From: Conidiobolus incongruus B7586
Taxonomy: Eukaryota; Entomophthoromycota; Entomophthoromycetes; Entomophthorales; Conidiobolaceae
Direction: 5' to 3'
NCBI GenBank assembly: GCA_000697335.1
Contig: JNEM01011843.1
Span: 1-20,284 of the forward strand
Length of the DNA stretch: 20,284 nucleotides
Below, in pieces: positions 17,033-20,284 of this stretch. Numbering within the stretch: position 1 is the first letter of the stretch; every line of letters begins with the position of its first letter. The notes below the pieces were generated by a model, which saw only the letters and a program-made list of their open reading frames with translations, did no database searches and was not told where the DNA came from. The position numbers were made by a program, and so were the translations under genes.

Positions 17033-20000
17033 AATTATGAGATTTATCTAAAATAAGTATATTGAATTGGTAATAATGCATTTTATTACAAGTTTATCAT
17101 ATTTTCATTCATCAAAAATTTTCACCTTAAAAAATTCAAAAAATATATTATTAAAAGATATTAGATAATAGCGATATTAAAGTATCAAATATTTGATACA
17201 TTTACAATATATATTTATATTAATGACATCAATAATGTTTGATATTATAGCAAATACAATTATTAATCAAAATAAAGACTTGATTCATTGGTATTTAGCT
17301 ATTACTCAAGTCGTTTTGTGAGTTATTTCTTGTTGTCACTTATAGAAAGATCTTGAAACTGACTAATTTGTTCAATATAATAAACTTAATACGAGATATA
17401 GTAATATTTTTAGTATCTAGTGTTCTATTTGGTTTATTCTGTATATTTGATGTTTTATCAAAGTACTTAACCCAAAATAATATCCAAAAAATAAACGAAT
17501 AATTGATTAGATTATATTTTCCAAAATTATTATTTTATCAAGAATTTAATTAAAATTAATCAGATATCTTGGATAATTTCAACCTATTAAAATGATCCGT
17601 GATTGTAATTTTGATCAGTAATACAATTTATCAATTATTTGATATGTTAAAATAGAATAATAAATAAATTATTGAATCAAGTTTTTGAACTATTGATAGT
17701 ATAACCTAATCTGATATATATAATTTTATACTTTGAGATGTATTGTAAATAAATCTAAATCATTAGCATACTGAATTTAAAATACATAGAGAATATTAAG
17801 ATATTTAGAATTTTTTATTTTTGCTCATTTTAATAGATGTTTGTTTTGAATGTTGAAAATAGGTATATGTATAAAATAAAAATATAATACAACCATCGTT
17901 TATATAATATTAGAAGACTAAATTCTTCTATCTAACAAATCAATTAGTATTTTTAGGGACTATTATTTTCGGATGTAAAAATAGAATTAATCTTTAATCA
18001 ATATATTATCACATAAAAAATATTTTCTCCAAAGTATTAAGTAAAAGAAATAACAACCCACCAATGAACAATTTTCACATTTCCTAGTAAGTAAACTGAG
18101 TTTTTATTAATTATTTATAATCAATAATATTAGTCTACCAAAACTTAAGATATGTATTTCAAATTTATTTAGTATTGTTATTCAAATAAATCAGGAAATA
18201 ATGTTATGTTAATTTCCTTAACTATATAATCTGTTCAATATTATATATATTAATATATGGAATTAAGCACTCTTCAGAATGATGATAGTTTAATCAAAAT
18301 CTTGATAAAAAGGTAGTATTAGACTTTAAAATTTCATGTGTCGATATTTTTATAGCGTTTACTTAATTCAATGATATATAGTAAATGTCAATATTTATAA
18401 TATGATAAATCTATATAATGAATTTTTCATTAAAATTATATTTCATAATTATTATTAATTAATAAATAATTTTTAATTTTTAAATTTACTAAAAGTTCAA
18501 TAGAATTCTTTTAATTTAAAATTTAAAAATGTATTTTTAACAAAAATAATTATCTAGTCAGTTAAATTACCGATTTATCTGATAACAGATCTAATATATC
18601 ATTTTTATCTATATCAACATGTTACTACAAAGTTATTTAAATCTAATCAATAAATTATAACAAATAACTGAATACGGCAACACTGATAGCATCAATTCTT
18701 AATACAAGGATTCTGTTTAACTAATGATTTTTTTAAATGTAAAGAATATTATTTTTTTTTGATTTTACCTTTTGAAATTATTTCGGACCTTATAATATAT
18801 TTAGTTATTATTATTTCCTAATTTCCTTTTAATATTTTATTATAATAATTAATAATATTTTTATTACTAATTTGTTAATATTGAACAAATTACTTAATTT
18901 AGTAATATTCATTTCTTGGAACTTTTGAAAGATTCTTTGGAAAGTGGAAATATGATATCATATTTAATATTGATAATTAATTAAATCGATAAATTTACTT
19001 GTATTTAATAGCATTATTGTTAGTGTTGATTATATAGAGTATTTTCATAGAAACTTCAATAAAATCTTTCTATTGATTTTAATTTATTAAAATTTAATGA
19101 AAAATTAATAATATGAATGGTTTATTTTTTAATAATTAATTTTACTAAGAATTTAAAATCAATTCACAATATAAGAATACAGCATTTTGATATTATTTAC
19201 CTTGAAAAGAATATATATATTAATTCTTTTAAGAAAATAGTAATAGGAAATATTGAGTTAATTCTATTTGAATTAAGTCATATTAAGGAAATAAAAATGA
19301 TAGTCATATCTTCAAATTAAATATAATTAATGATATAACAATATATAAAATACAATGATTACTAATATTTTTATCTATAAATATATATATATATATATAT
19401 ATTTGATTTAAAAATTTGATTATCTATAATATTGCTATTTCGTATTATATTATTAATGATTTTAGTTAATATACTCCTAATAATTGAAACAATGTTTTAC
19501 TGTGGTATGAAGTGAAAATATATTATACAAAATGTTATTATTAATCAACTCAAATTATATTATGAAAAATAATCATGATAAAATATTTGAATAAATATTA
19601 TTAATATTAATTTGTAAATTTGAAAAAAAATATTATAACAAATAATAAGAGTAATATTATGAAATATAAACATATATAAAAATAAAAATTCAATAAAGTA
19701 TATAATTAGTATAATATCCTTAAATAATTATAAAAATATGATTGAATTCAAATTATTTTTGAAAACCTAAGCTAAAAATATTGCGATTAATTTAATTAAG
19801 ATAATAGTTATTAGCTACTCAATTTTTGAATTATAAAATTTTTTTACTGACTTATAGAATAATTTTTTTTATATTAATATAATTTTCTGTCATTAAATAT
19901 AATATTATTTATAACAAACTATTAATTATTAATAATAAATATTTAATTAGGTTATTGATATCATACTTTTCAAATTTAAAAAATAGTAAATAATTTTTTA

Positions 20001-20284
20001 AATGACCAACAAAATGCGCAGTGTAGGAGATTTTTATGAGCAACTAAATATTTACAAAAATAAAAATATTCTTATATTTCTAGAATAGTTTATTAATATA
20101 CTTGAAATATTTAAAAGAATTCTCTGCTTTTTATAGTTTATAAATTAATTTTAAAATATATTTATTAATTAATTTTTAAAATAATTTGTTTTTAATTTAA
20201 TTATAATACTAAATAAAAATAAAAAATTTTATAGTATAAAATAATGTAATTAAAATATATAGATAATAATTTGAGGTAATATTT
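17033..20284. other. Very A/T-rich gene-free end of the window
   Basis: No supported gene on either strand. Frames around 17355-17640 and 19117-19320 are Ile/Asn/Lys/Leu-rich, lack good starts or homology, and fit chance in such DNA. No telomere-like array or rRNA/tRNA signal was seen. Confidence 0.55.
19381..19402. repeat. (AT)11 microsatellite
   Basis: An unbroken 22-nt AT dinucleotide run in the gene-free right end. Nothing else distinguishes it. Confidence 0.9.

Noticed and set aside
1-20284. tRNA, rRNA, CRISPR, telomere arrays, LTR pairs or recognisable retroelement domains
   Set aside because: No sequence with the needed motifs or repeat structure was seen on either strand by eye.

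Overview
The window looks like nuclear DNA of a very AT-rich eukaryote. Seven protein genes of higher GC sit as islands in long A/T-dominated spacers. Introns are short: about 49-59 nt in most cases, with outliers of 81 and 105 nt. Donors are GTAAGT, GTGAGT or GTAAAT and acceptors mostly TAG. The inositol polyphosphate kinase has a Kcs1-like layout and the eIF2B epsilon resembles the yeast protein, so I infer a fungus or close relative, probably an early-diverging one. That placement rests on remembered family sequences, not on a search.

Layout. 1-1932: A/T-rich DNA with a weak coding-like patch. 1933-2978 (+): ARPC2, actin nucleation. 4114-5362 (-): a Ski8/WDR61 seven-bladed WD40 protein in eight exons. 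5895-6367 (+): proteasome assembly chaperone 3, divergent from Ski8. 6524-8530 (-): eIF2B epsilon, convergent with PSMG3, with four in-frame stops and two frame changes. 8767-8930: a possible structured small RNA. 9251-9925 (+): NC2-alpha/DRAP1. 11215-12459 (+): SNAPC1 (SNAP43). 13347-15119 (-): inositol hexakisphosphate kinase, with a likely 5' UTR intron and an overlapping upstream ORF. 15215-20284: promoter-like DNA, a weak single-phase coding-like stretch (15623-17032), then very A/T-rich DNA with no gene I can support.

The genes are unrelated housekeeping functions, each with its own promoter: actin, RNA decay, proteasome assembly, translation initiation, Pol II repression, snRNA transcription and inositol pyrophosphates. 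There is no operon or gene cluster. NC2-alpha and SNAPC1 are neighbours; both act on core promoters and both carry Arg-Gly tails. I see no tRNA, rRNA, CRISPR array or intact mobile element. No novel system stands out. The best leads are the interrupted eIF2B epsilon frame, the Ski8 intron lacking a 3' AG, the candidate RNA, and the upstream ORF/intron arrangement of the inositol kinase.
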